From: JAFGSZ01 sp964492185
GTDB lineage: Bacteria > Bacteroidota > Bacteroidia > Bacteroidales > UBA10428
Assembly: GCA_964492185.1 (NCBI GenBank)
Contig: CAZBJH010000009.1
Span: forward strand, 1 to 49,084
DNA length: 49,084 nt
Direction of reading: 5' to 3'
Position numbers and translations under genes: made by a program. Below are positions 25,071-33,723 of this stretch, one piece after another; positions within the stretch are counted from its first letter, which is position 1, and every line of letters begins with the position of its first letter. The notes under the pieces are model-generated. The model was not told where the DNA came from. It worked only from the letters and a program-made list of their open reading frames with translations, and made no database searches.

Positions 25071-25277
25071 AAACAATGATCAGTGAGCAGTATTCCGCGA
25101 AATCGGGATTTAGTGCATAAGTAAACTAACAAGGGTTACGGATGGTTTGTAAAGGTATTCGGTAATCGGTAAAATAATGAATACCAGTTGTTTATGGGTT
25201 TTGTTAGACAGGAGTGAACACAAATATTACAAAAAAAAATAATACATCTCCACCGACAATATTACTTTATATATAAT

Positions 25278-25422
25278 TAGTGTCTGTCTATAAAGTCCTA
25301 GTGTTTGTTCAGAATGTTCGAGATCAAGGCGCGTGAGCATTTTAAACCGCGGTATACTAAAGTATTTGAGGATTTAAAATGTGAGCAGCAACGCAGATAT
25401 CGGACATTATGGACAGACACTA
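25278..25422 (+). mobile_element. MITE-like element, TAGTGTCTGTC family (long variant)
   Basis: About 145 bp with inverted ends TAGTGTCTGTCTATAAAG and CATTATGGACAGACACTA. The interior differs from the short variant and is itself palindromic (GCATTTTAAA/TTTAAAATGTG and GAATGTTCGAGATC/GATATCGGACATT). It is separated by only two bases from a second element. The 596-bp gap 25071-25666 otherwise shows no gene; 25080-25270 is featureless. Confidence 0.75.
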
Positions 25423-25424
25423 AT

Positions 25425-25550
25425 TAGTGTCTGTTCATAAGGTTTAATTTGCAAGGCTTGCGCAGTCCGGAAATGTGGAGTTTACTTATTGTAAATGAGC
25501 AATTTTCGGACAAGCGTAACGCGGCAAATGGGACTTTATGGACAGACACA
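25425..25550 (+). mobile_element. MITE-like element, TAGTGTCTGTC family (short variant)
   Basis: About 126 bp with ends TAGTGTCTGTTCATAAGG and CTTTATGGACAGACAC. It carries the ATGAGCAATTTTCGGACAAG core shared with 20221-20345 and 18635-18697. It is placed head-to-tail directly after the long variant, and its right end is followed by a further partial inverted terminus (GAGTCTGTCAAT). Confidence 0.75.
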
Positions 25551-25666
25551 GAGTCTGTCAATATGTCCTAATACCAAAAAATGGCAGGCTATTTGAATCA
25601 TACAGAAGAACATAATTTTTTTTATGAATGAACTGAATTAATATTTATTTAATATTTTATTGAGAG

Positions 25667-26257
25667 ATGGCTGATAAAGTTAAAACGGAAAAAGAAGAAC
25701 AAACAAAAAACAAGAATAATAAGGCAAAATCGCCGAAATCAAAGCATACAGGATCATCTGAAGGAAATCAAACCAAAAAGGCAGTTAATAAAGAAAAAAA
25801 ATATGCAAAAGAACTGCAAAAATGTGAAGAAAAAAACCATGAACTGCAGGATAAATACCTCAGGCTTTCTGCAGAATTCGATAACTACAGAAAACGCACA
25901 TTAAAAGAAAAGGCTGATCTTACCAAATTTGCCAGTGCAGAAGTGATAAGGAATATTCTTCCGGTGGTGGATGATTTTGAAAGAAGTATGCAAAACATAG
26001 AACAGGCGAAGGATATAAATGCCGTTAAAGAAGGTATTAAACTTATTTATAATAAATTTGGCGATTTTCTAAAACAAAACGCGGTAAAGGAAATTGATGC
26101 CATGCATCAGGAATTTAATTTCGATATTCATGAAGCTGTAACAAAAATACCTGCTCCCGATGAAGAATTGAAAGGAAAGATTGTTGATGTGATAGAAAAA
26201 GGATATATGCTTAATGACCGGGTTCTGCGATTCTCAAAAGTGGTCGTGGGAGAATAG
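25667..26257 (+). CDS. grpE: Nucleotide exchange factor GrpE
   Basis: A 196-residue DnaK co-chaperone. Residues 1-45 are a Lys-rich, low-complexity extension, followed by a long coiled coil (about 45-105, ELQDKYLRLSAEFDNYRKRTLKEK) and the beta-wing head with the family end VIEKGYMLNDRVLRFSKVVVG. It releases ADP from DnaK. It lies 61 bp upstream of dnaJ, the usual pairing. Confidence 0.95.
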   Translation: MADKVKTEKEEQTKNKNNKAKSPKSKHTGSSEGNQTKKAVNKEKKYAKELQKCEEKNHELQDKYLRLSAEFDNYRKRTLKEKADLTKFASAEVIRNILPVVDDFERSMQNIEQAKDINAVKEGIKLIYNKFGDFLKQNAVKEIDAMHQEFNFDIHEAVTKIPAPDEELKGKIVDVIEKGYMLNDRVLRFSKVVVGE

Positions 26258-26318
26258 AACTGAAAGAATAATTTGAATGTGAGCCGGGATAATATCTCAT
26301 CTCAAAATCAAACAACTA

Positions 26319-27470
26319 ATGACGAAAAGAGATTATTACGAAGTACTGGAGATAAGCAAGAATGCTTCACAGGAAGAAATAAAAAAAGCATACCGGAAAC
26401 AGGCTTTAAAATATCATCCTGACAAGAACCCCGGTGACAAAACTGCAGAAGAAAAATTCAAGGAAGCAGCCGAAGCCTATGAAGTATTGAGCGATTCCGG
26501 GAAACGTTCTCGTTATGACCAGTTCGGACATGCCGGCGTAAGAGGAGCTGCAGGCGGAGGTGGTTTCGGTGGCGGTATGACCATGGATGACATTTTCAGC
26601 CAGTTTGGCGATATTTTCAGTGATTTCGGATTTGGGGGATTTGGAGACTTTGGCGGAGGAAGAAGTTCGCGCCGTGTTAACAAAGGATCCAATCTTCGTG
26701 TTAAGGTGAAATTGAATCTGCAGGAAGTTGCCAAAGGAGTAGAAAAAAAAATTAAGGTTAATAAATACGTTCCATGCGAAGTGTGTGACGGAACAGGGGC
26801 ACGCGACGGATCGGCATATTCAACCTGCTCAACCTGCCGTGGCGCCGGACAGGTTACAAGAGTAACCAACACTTTTCTGGGCCAGATGCAAACCACCCAG
26901 ACCTGCCCCGAATGTGGCGGTGAAGGAAAAACAATTTCCGAAAAATGTACAAAATGTCATGGTGAAGGTATCTACAAAAGCCAGGAGGTTATCAGTATCA
27001 ATATCCCTGCAGGTGTTGGTGAAGGTATGCAGCTTAATGTTTCAGGGAAAGGTAATGCAGCAAGAAGGGGAGGAATCAACGGCGATCTGATAGTTATGAT
27101 CGAAGAAGAAAAGCACGCTGACCTTATGCGCGACGGAAACGATCTCCTCTATAATCTGTACATAAGTATTCCTCAGGCTGCTATGGGATCGCCTGTTGAA
27201 GTTCCAACAATTGACGGAAAGGTGAAAATAAAGATCGATCCGGGAACTCAACCCGGCAAAATACTTCGTTTACGTGGAAAAGGCATCCCTGAAGTGAACG
27301 GCTACGGCAAAGGGGACCTTCTGGTTAATATCAATGTATGGATACCAAAAGATCTTACAAAAGAAGAACAAAAAATATTGAATAAACTGGAGGAATCTGA
27401 CAACTTCAAACCCAGCCCGGGACAATCAGAAAAGAATATCTTTGAAAAAATGAAAAATTATTTTGAATGA
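26319..27470 (+). CDS. dnaJ: Chaperone protein DnaJ
   Basis: A 383-residue type I Hsp40. It has a J domain (about 1-70) with the HPD motif (YHPDKNPGD), a Gly/Phe-rich linker (about 80-125), and four CxxCxGxG-type zinc repeats (CEVCDGTG, CSTCRGAG, CPECGGEG, CTKCHGEG). These are followed by the two C-terminal substrate-binding domains. It stimulates DnaK ATPase and binds unfolded clients. It is complete. Confidence 0.97.
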   Translation: MTKRDYYEVLEISKNASQEEIKKAYRKQALKYHPDKNPGDKTAEEKFKEAAEAYEVLSDSGKRSRYDQFGHAGVRGAAGGGGFGGGMTMDDIFSQFGDIFSDFGFGGFGDFGGGRSSRRVNKGSNLRVKVKLNLQEVAKGVEKKIKVNKYVPCEVCDGTGARDGSAYSTCSTCRGAGQVTRVTNTFLGQMQTTQTCPECGGEGKTISEKCTKCHGEGIYKSQEVISINIPAGVGEGMQLNVSGKGNAARRGGINGDLIVMIEEEKHADLMRDGNDLLYNLYISIPQAAMGSPVEVPTIDGKVKIKIDPGTQPGKILRLRGKGIPEVNGYGKGDLLVNINVWIPKDLTKEEQKILNKLEESDNFKPSPGQSEKNIFEKMKNYFE

Positions 27471-27533
27471 TCTGTAATGATTATCCCCTTTCTTTGTCAT
27501 ATGTGTTAATTAACAACAAGAGAATTCAGTTCT

Positions 27534-28496
27534 ATGGAAATATTATTCCGGGCCGACAGTGTTGAAAAACGTTTTGTCAACCATCTTGCTCTTGATAATG
27601 TAAGTATTCACGTCCCAAAAAACAGCATATACGGTCTTTTGGGGCCCAACGGCGCCGGCAAAACTACCCTTATCAGGATCATCAATCAGATAACGGCACC
27701 GGATAAAGGTGGACTTTTTTTCAACGGACAGAAATTAAGGCCACAGGACATATACCGTATTGGCTATCTGCCTGAAGAACGCGGATTATATAAAAAAATG
27801 AAAGTCGGTGAACAGGCACTCTACCTCGCCCGTTTAAAAGGCCTGTCAAAAAATGATGCACTTGAGAAGCTGCGTTACTGGTTTGACAAGTTTGAGGTCC
27901 GGCCGTGGTGGAACAAAAAGATTGAGGAGCTTTCAAAAGGCATGCAACAAAAAGTCCAGTTTATTGTAACAGTATTGCACCAGCCCGAACTCCTCATTTT
28001 TGACGAGCCCTTTAGTGGTTTTGATCCCATAAATACCAACCTGATAAAAAAGGAAATCCTTAATTTACGCGACCAGGGTGCAACAGTCATTTTTTCAACA
28101 CATAATATGGGATCGGTGGAAGAATTATGCGACCACATAACACTCATCAATGATTCACGTACCCTCCTGGAAGGAAACATCAGGGATATCCGGAATAATT
28201 ACAAGGCAAATACATTTGAACTGGAGTATACAGGTGAAAGCGAAAAGCTGGATGAACTGCAGGATCATGCCTTTGAAATTATTGAAAATAAGAAGACCGC
28301 GGAGGGGAATATTGCAAAGGTTAAACTAAACAACACCAGATCCGGTAATGATTTTTTAAATCAGATCCTGCCTCATGTAGAAGTGAGATCATTCAAAGAG
28401 ATCATTCCGGGAATGAATGAGATATTTATTAAAGTAGTCGGGGAAAGTGTCAGCAACATCGAACAGAAAAGTGAGAAATACTTAACCAAATCATGA
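27534..28496 (+). CDS. ABC transporter ATP-binding protein, NatA-like
   Basis: A 320-residue cytosolic ATPase. Walker A is GPNGAGKTT (about 37-45), the Q-loop region reads GYLPEERGLY, the signature is LSKGMQQ, Walker B is LLIFDEPFSGFDP and the switch His lies in FSTHNM. About 90 residues follow the nucleotide-binding domain, in line with the extra C-terminal region of NatA/DUF4162-type exporters. It pairs with the permease 115 bp downstream, and it follows dnaJ by 63 bp. The substrate is not predictable from sequence. Confidence 0.92.
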   Translation: MEILFRADSVEKRFVNHLALDNVSIHVPKNSIYGLLGPNGAGKTTLIRIINQITAPDKGGLFFNGQKLRPQDIYRIGYLPEERGLYKKMKVGEQALYLARLKGLSKNDALEKLRYWFDKFEVRPWWNKKIEELSKGMQQKVQFIVTVLHQPELLIFDEPFSGFDPINTNLIKKEILNLRDQGATVIFSTHNMGSVEELCDHITLINDSRTLLEGNIRDIRNNYKANTFELEYTGESEKLDELQDHAFEIIENKKTAEGNIAKVKLNNTRSGNDFLNQILPHVEVRSFKEIIPGMNEIFIKVVGESVSNIEQKSEKYLTKS

Positions 28497-28611
28497 TCTC
28501 ATACAAAAGTAGACTAACCGATATTTACATGACCCGTATTTTTCGCGGGGCCATCAATTTCCCGGAAAGGGTACAGACAGGTTATTCGGTATAATATTAA
28601 CATTAACAATA

Positions 28612-29985
28612 ATGAGCAAGACCAGCCTTATCATAGCAAGGGAATATATTTCCAGGGTCAGGAAAAAGTCCTTTATCATTATGTCGATCATAGGGCCCTT
28701 ACTTTTTGCCGGATTAATGATCATTCCGGCATGGCTGGCCCAGATGGAAGACAAGGAGGAAAAAACCATTGCAGTGATCGAATACACGGAAACCAACAGG
28801 CCTGTTCCCGATTCACTTATGATTTTCAAAGATGTGATCCCCTCGAGGGAATACCTGAAATTTGAGTACCTCAGCAATACCACACTGGGTGAAATGAAGG
28901 AACTCCTGCCGCAATCACACTACTATGCTATACTGTTTATTCCCCATAATGTATTTACAACCGAGGTTGTTGAGTTCTACACAAAAAAACAGCCCAGCCT
29001 TGGTATTGAAAGCCATATCACCAGATCCCTTGAAAAATATATACGAGATTCAAAGCTTATAAAGAAACAGATACCGCTTGATGTGTTAAATTCTGCACAG
29101 ACCGATATAAAGTTTAAAACCATTAAGCTTGAAAAAGGAGAATATGAAGAACAGGAACTTCGTGAACTAAGGACCGGTGTAGGATATGCAAGCGGATTCC
29201 TTATCTACTTTTTCATTTTCTTCTTCGGATCACAGGTCATGAGGGGTGTAATCGAAGAAAAAACCAGCCGTATCGTGGAAGTTATGGTTTCTTCGGTAAA
29301 ACCTTTCCAACTGATGATGGGTAAAGTAGTTGGTATAGGCCTTGTCGGTCTGACACAGTTTTTATGCTGGGCTATACTCACTGCAGGTCTTGTATTTATT
29401 GCCCAGGAGGCGGTATTAAGTCCCGGGGTCCCGCCAGCCCAACAAATAACACCCGAAAACTTTATGGAAACAGAAACAGCACAAACCGTCGAACAAACGA
29501 CACGATCAGCACAAACAGAAAATCCGGAACTAAGCGGGTTTTTCGGGGATATACAAAGCATTCGTTTTGGTACGATCATTTGCGCATTCCTTTTCTATTT
29601 TCTCGGGGGCTATTTACTATACGGTGCATTTTTTGCAGCTATAGGATCGGCTGTTGACAGTGAGGCTGATACCCAGCAATTCATGTTACCCGTCACCATT
29701 CCTTTGGTTATCAGTATACTTGTGATGATAAATGCCATTACTAACCCTGAAGGCCAGATTGCATTCTGGTTTTCCATGATCCCCCTCACATCACCTGTCA
29801 TTATGATGGCACGTATTCCTTTTGGTGTACCATGGACAGAACTTACCGCATCAATGCTGATCCTTATAACAACTTTTATCCTTTGCATCTGGCTGGCCGG
29901 GAAAATATACCGTACAGGCATCCTGATGTACGGGAAAAAGAGCAGTTACAAGGAGATCTGGAAATGGATACGACACAGGTATTGA
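28612..29985 (+). CDS. ABC-2 type permease, NatB-like
   Basis: A 457-residue inner-membrane partner of the preceding ATPase. There is one N-terminal membrane segment (about 20-43), a large extracytoplasmic domain (about 44-180), and about five or six C-terminal segments starting near 185 (GFLIYFFIFFFGSQVM). After the first of these comes the ABC-2 coupling motif RGVIEEKTSRIVEVMVSS. A Thr/Gln/Glu-rich stretch (about 280-310, ETETAQTVEQTTRSAQTENP) lies between membrane segments and resembles a flexible loop. It is of the single-polypeptide NatB/YhaP type. Confidence 0.9.
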   Translation: MSKTSLIIAREYISRVRKKSFIIMSIIGPLLFAGLMIIPAWLAQMEDKEEKTIAVIEYTETNRPVPDSLMIFKDVIPSREYLKFEYLSNTTLGEMKELLPQSHYYAILFIPHNVFTTEVVEFYTKKQPSLGIESHITRSLEKYIRDSKLIKKQIPLDVLNSAQTDIKFKTIKLEKGEYEEQELRELRTGVGYASGFLIYFFIFFFGSQVMRGVIEEKTSRIVEVMVSSVKPFQLMMGKVVGIGLVGLTQFLCWAILTAGLVFIAQEAVLSPGVPPAQQITPENFMETETAQTVEQTTRSAQTENPELSGFFGDIQSIRFGTIICAFLFYFLGGYLLYGAFFAAIGSAVDSEADTQQFMLPVTIPLVISILVMINAITNPEGQIAFWFSMIPLTSPVIMMARIPFGVPWTELTASMLILITTFILCIWLAGKIYRTGILMYGKKSSYKEIWKWIRHRY

Positions 29986-30039
29986 TGGCAGTTATCATTA
30001 ACCGTACGGCAGTAGGTATTGAAAACCACCATACCGGCG

Positions 30040-30055
30040 CAAGGCTACAGCCTTG
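30040..30055. terminator. Possible terminator hairpin after the ABC operon
   Basis: CAAGGC-TACA-GCCTTG is a perfect 6-bp stem with a 4-base loop, 55 bp after the permease stop. No strong T-run follows, so the terminator role is tentative. The 356-bp gap also holds the inverted-repeat element at 30103-30338. Confidence 0.35.
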
Positions 30056-30102
30056 TACCCGAGGTTTGTATAGGTATACGGTGTAATCATTATGCCTATC
30101 TT

Positions 30103-30338
30103 AGGGTCTGCTGAAAAATCTGTAGCGCATCAGATACAAGGCGGCAAAGCGAAGCTGTATAAGAATACTGCAAGCTGCAGCCAACGCGGTATATGATGTG
30201 CTACAGACTAACGAAATATTATACTTAAATAAATGCAAAGGATTTTAGTAATATGAGTTAAAACCCTTGCACTAAACAAACAATAAGTTGCTGTATTATA
30301 CTGATTATTAATCCATTTAGTGTTTTTCAGCAGACCCT
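30103..30338. mobile_element. MITE-like element with perfect 16-bp terminal inverted repeats
   Basis: AGGGTCTGCTGAAAAA (30103-30118) is exactly inverted at 30323-30338. A second palindrome inside, TCTGTAGCGCATCA / TGATGTGCTACAGA (starting at 30119), has one mismatch and forms a stem in the left part. The element is 236 bp and has no coding capacity. It ends 3 bp from the stop codon of the glycosyltransferase-like gene at 30342, so it may serve as that gene's 3' end. No clear target duplication is visible. Confidence 0.75.
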
Positions 30339-30341
30339 GTC

Positions 30342-32426
30342 TTACTCCAACCACTGCAATACAAACTCATCAAAATAAACCGCTGTATCCTGCAGCTGGT
30401 TCCAGAGATAGAATTTAAGAGTGTCACTGTTAAAATTTTGCGGTATCTCCAATGTATATTCAATCCTCTCCCATTCTCCCCGTGTTTCCTGTATGGATCC
30501 GCCGGCTCTGTAGAAACCACCACCCTTACCCGAAAATACAAGTACTCCCGAGGCTGATGAACTATTCCTCCACACACTGAATTTGTACCATTCACCAGGC
30601 AACACAGGTATTTCTGTCCCCATACCATATTGCATTTCCTCATCTGTCTTAAGCGCATGATCACCTCTGAATACTATATCTTCTGTTTGTAAGTTGCCTT
30701 TTGAAAAATAAATACTACTGTCAGAAGATAAATATCCGTTTTCTTCAGACAATCTTTCAAAGCCGCAATATACTTCATTCTTGACCTTAAAAGCCTTTTC
30801 CAATGCCCTGTTATCAATTTTCATTTTGTAAAGAACCTCTCCGGTAGCTTTATTGAAAAATAAAAGATGTGATCTTACCGGGTGTAAATTATGAACTCCA
30901 TATTTACCTGTGCTTTTTAAAATTTGCTTTAGTACACCCGTATCTTCCTTTGCCAAATAAACAAACATGTTATCGTAACGAATGAACAGGTCAACAGGAT
31001 GGTAGGCCCCGGACCAGTCATAATAATCACCCCGGCCGGGAGTATAAAAATAGGAGTGAGGGTATATTTTCTTAAGCGTCCGTGCATAAAAAGGCTTCTC
31101 ATTCCCCGAATAGGCAAATCCGAAATATAACGCCTGTTCCTTAAAAGCCAGTCCGCCTTCCCCCTGGTTCACAATAATCCTCGGGGCATCACAAACATGT
31201 TCATTAACGAAACCTATCGTTTTCAGGCTATGAATCTCTTCAGCAGACCGGGGAACAATCCATAAAACAAATCGCAGGAATAAAATAATGCCTGCCGTAC
31301 TCATAACAATATTCCCTGCACGGCCTGCAACCTCCCCCGGAATAACCGGTGTATATAATGACAACATAATGAACCAGCTCAGAACCGTAAAAATATGTGC
31401 CGGTATCATATAATGGGGTGAATAGTGCTTACTGACCATTAAGCAGGTTAGCAGGCAGAAAACGAATATTCCGGCAAGCATCCTGTACAGCTTATTGTCT
31501 GTTTTAACAAAAACATTCCAGGGTGGAAAACCAAAAATCACCAGCGTAAGAAACATGACAATTATAGTAATTGTAAAAAACACATTGTCTGAAAAGACCT
31601 CCATCATGTTGGTAATAAATTCATCCGGATAAAAACCGGAAGGTCCTTTACCATATTTGCCCGAATGAGTGATTATACCGGTCATGAATGCAAAAAACCG
31701 TTCAGCTTTGCTTAAGGCGGGCAACGTGAACAAAACAAAACTAATAACCATTGCTCCTGTACTGATCAACCTTGATCTCCATGTTGAAAAACAAATCAGC
31801 GGGATTACAATTAACGGGAAAAGAATAATTTTTATGGCAGTGGCGAATCCGGTGATAATCCCGGCAAGAACAGCAAACCATATTTCTTTTTGTTTTACCC
31901 GGGGTGTAAACAGGTAGTTCACCAATAAGAGAATAAGACATAATTCGGCAAACATATAAAGCGGCTCGGTCATAACTACCGAGGAATACTGAATAGCCGG
32001 GATGCTTACAAACACGGAAGTCTGAAAAAACAATGCTGTCAGAATATTATTCCTGATCCTGTATACGGATACTCCTGTAAAAAACAACATAACAGCAATG
32101 AACAGAATCAGCAGTGTGCTTATCACATGAAGATATAATTCACTGTTGATAATAACATCATCCGTGAGATTGAGGGGACTGTCGCGTAAAAAATACACGA
32201 TCCGGATCACCAATGCTATCAACATTTGCAGGGGAGTACCCGGATGATCAGTATGACCAAGTTCCATACCCCCCCTGGCAAGGTTAAGCCCGTTAAACAA
32301 ATATGCATAAGGGGGATCAAAGACTGCAGAATAGAAATACAGGTAATTTGCTTTAAACAGGAGTTCAAACACTAAAAAAAATACCGGCATTATGAAAAGT
32401 ATGCCTATTTTTGGAAATTGTTTCAT
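30342..32426 (-). CDS. GT-C-like membrane glycosyltransferase with C-terminal beta-sandwich module
   Basis: A 694-residue protein. Residues 1-410 are polytopic (about ten segments). The first extracytoplasmic loop has DPPYAYLFNG (Asp at about 37) and HTDHPGTPLQ (Asp at about 60), with further family blocks THSGKYGKG and SKHYSPHYMIPA. This layout, acidic residues in loop 1 of a polytopic protein, is that of GT-C transferases using polyprenyl-phosphate sugars. A soluble domain (about 420-560) has KKIYPHSYFY. The last 120 residues form a beta-sandwich module (WYKFSVWRNSS...LKFYLWNQLQDTAVYFDEF) absent from its two paralogues at 40985 and 43323. Donor and acceptor are unknown. Confidence 0.75.
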   Translation of the reverse strand: MKQFPKIGILFIMPVFFLVFELLFKANYLYFYSAVFDPPYAYLFNGLNLARGGMELGHTDHPGTPLQMLIALVIRIVYFLRDSPLNLTDDVIINSELYLHVISTLLILFIAVMLFFTGVSVYRIRNNILTALFFQTSVFVSIPAIQYSSVVMTEPLYMFAELCLILLLVNYLFTPRVKQKEIWFAVLAGIITGFATAIKIILFPLIVIPLICFSTWRSRLISTGAMVISFVLFTLPALSKAERFFAFMTGIITHSGKYGKGPSGFYPDEFITNMMEVFSDNVFFTITIIVMFLTLVIFGFPPWNVFVKTDNKLYRMLAGIFVFCLLTCLMVSKHYSPHYMIPAHIFTVLSWFIMLSLYTPVIPGEVAGRAGNIVMSTAGIILFLRFVLWIVPRSAEEIHSLKTIGFVNEHVCDAPRIIVNQGEGGLAFKEQALYFGFAYSGNEKPFYARTLKKIYPHSYFYTPGRGDYYDWSGAYHPVDLFIRYDNMFVYLAKEDTGVLKQILKSTGKYGVHNLHPVRSHLLFFNKATGEVLYKMKIDNRALEKAFKVKNEVYCGFERLSEENGYLSSDSSIYFSKGNLQTEDIVFRGDHALKTDEEMQYGMGTEIPVLPGEWYKFSVWRNSSSASGVLVFSGKGGGFYRAGGSIQETRGEWERIEYTLEIPQNFNSDTLKFYLWNQLQDTAVYFDEFVLQWLE

Positions 32427-32539
32427 TATTTTAATCCGGTAAATGCCTGCTGAAATTTGAAATAAAAATAAAAAATTATACTATAGACAGAAACTTAACC
32501 TGCATTAATAATACAAATTAGTAAAATATCCGTTAGAAT

Positions 32540-33706
32540 ATGGCAAACATTTTAGTGATCGACGATGAGCGCAGCATAAGAAACACATTGAAAGATGTTC
32601 TTGAATATGAACATCATACGGTAAGTCTTGCTGAAAACGGTCCTGAAGGCCTTGAGTTGTTTGAAAACAATTCGGTAGATGCAGTATTGTGTGATATCAA
32701 AATGCCTGATATGGATGGTATTGAAGTACTTGAAAAACTGATGGACAAAAAGCAGGATGTACCCGTAATAATGATCTCCGGTCATGGCAATATCGATACG
32801 GCGGTGGAAGCTATCAAAAAAGGGGCTTATGACTTTATTGAAAAACCGCTTGACCTCAACCGCCTGCTGGTGACGATAAGGAATGCCATGGAGCGGACCG
32901 ACCTGGTTCATGAAACTAAAGTATTGAAACGCAGGGTTTCGAAAACCTATGATATTGTGGGTGAATCACCGGCAATAAAAAAAGTGAAAGATATGATCGA
33001 GCGGGTCGCCCCCACTGATGCAAGGGTATTGATCACCGGCAGCAACGGCACCGGTAAGGAGCTGGTTGCCCGCTGGCTCCATGAAAAAAGCAGCAGGGCC
33101 GATCAGCCTTTTGTTGAGGTAAACTGTGCAGCTATCCCTTCCGAGCTGATCGAGAGCGAATTATTCGGCCACGAGAAAGGAGCCTTTACCTCTGCACATA
33201 AACAACGAAAAGGAAAATTTGAACAAGCCAATGGCGGCACCATATTTCTCGATGAAGTGGGCGATATGAGCCTGGCAGCCCAGGCCAAGGTATTACGTGT
33301 ACTTCAGGAGAACAAGATATCAAGAGTGGGCAGTGACAAGGACATACTTGTAGATGTTCGTGTATTGGCTGCCACCAATAAAGATATGAAAAACGAGATA
33401 GCCGGTAAGACATTTCGCGAGGACCTGTACCACAGGCTAAGCGTTATACTGATCCATGTACCATCCCTGAACGAAAGGCTTGAAGATATACCCCTGCTCG
33501 CGGGTCATTTTAATGATCTTATATGCGCCGAATACGGCCAACCCAAAAAACACATTACAGATGATGCTATTGACGAGCTGAAAAAGATCACCTGGACCGG
33601 CAATATCCGTGAATTCCGCAATGTGCTGGAACGTCTGATCATCCTCTGCGATAAAGAGATCCGTGGTGAAGATGTAAAATCCTTTGCCCAGCCGATATCG
33701 CGGTAA
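32540..33706 (+). CDS. NtrC-like response regulator lacking a DNA-binding domain
   Basis: A 388-residue protein. The receiver domain (1-120) has acidic residues D8/D9, phospho-acceptor Asp52 (CDIKMPDMDG) and Lys in IEKPLDL. The sigma-54 AAA+ domain (about 140-370) has Walker A GSNGTGKE, Walker B GGTIFLDEVGD, and an L1 loop reading GAFTSA instead of GAFTGA. The protein stops soon after WTGNIREFRNVLERLI, so the usual Fis-type helix-turn-helix of about 50-80 residues is absent. The ending is clean, which suggests a family design rather than a truncation. No histidine kinase gene is adjacent. The 113-bp divergent gap to the gene at 32426 must hold its promoter, but no clear consensus was found there. 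Confidence 0.88.
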   Translation: MANILVIDDERSIRNTLKDVLEYEHHTVSLAENGPEGLELFENNSVDAVLCDIKMPDMDGIEVLEKLMDKKQDVPVIMISGHGNIDTAVEAIKKGAYDFIEKPLDLNRLLVTIRNAMERTDLVHETKVLKRRVSKTYDIVGESPAIKKVKDMIERVAPTDARVLITGSNGTGKELVARWLHEKSSRADQPFVEVNCAAIPSELIESELFGHEKGAFTSAHKQRKGKFEQANGGTIFLDEVGDMSLAAQAKVLRVLQENKISRVGSDKDILVDVRVLAATNKDMKNEIAGKTFREDLYHRLSVILIHVPSLNERLEDIPLLAGHFNDLICAEYGQPKKHITDDAIDELKKITWTGNIREFRNVLERLIILCDKEIRGEDVKSFAQPISR

Positions 33707-33723
33707 TGTTAACAGGGGCCTGA

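Noticed and set aside
29364..29657. Second plus-strand ORF inside the ABC permease gene
   Set aside because: It is a different frame of a well-supported membrane protein and shows no independent features.
32540..33706. Response regulator as a truncated pseudogene
   Set aside because: Receiver and AAA+ motifs are all intact and the stop comes just after the end of the AAA+ domain with a close neighbouring gene; more likely a family form without a DNA-binding domain.
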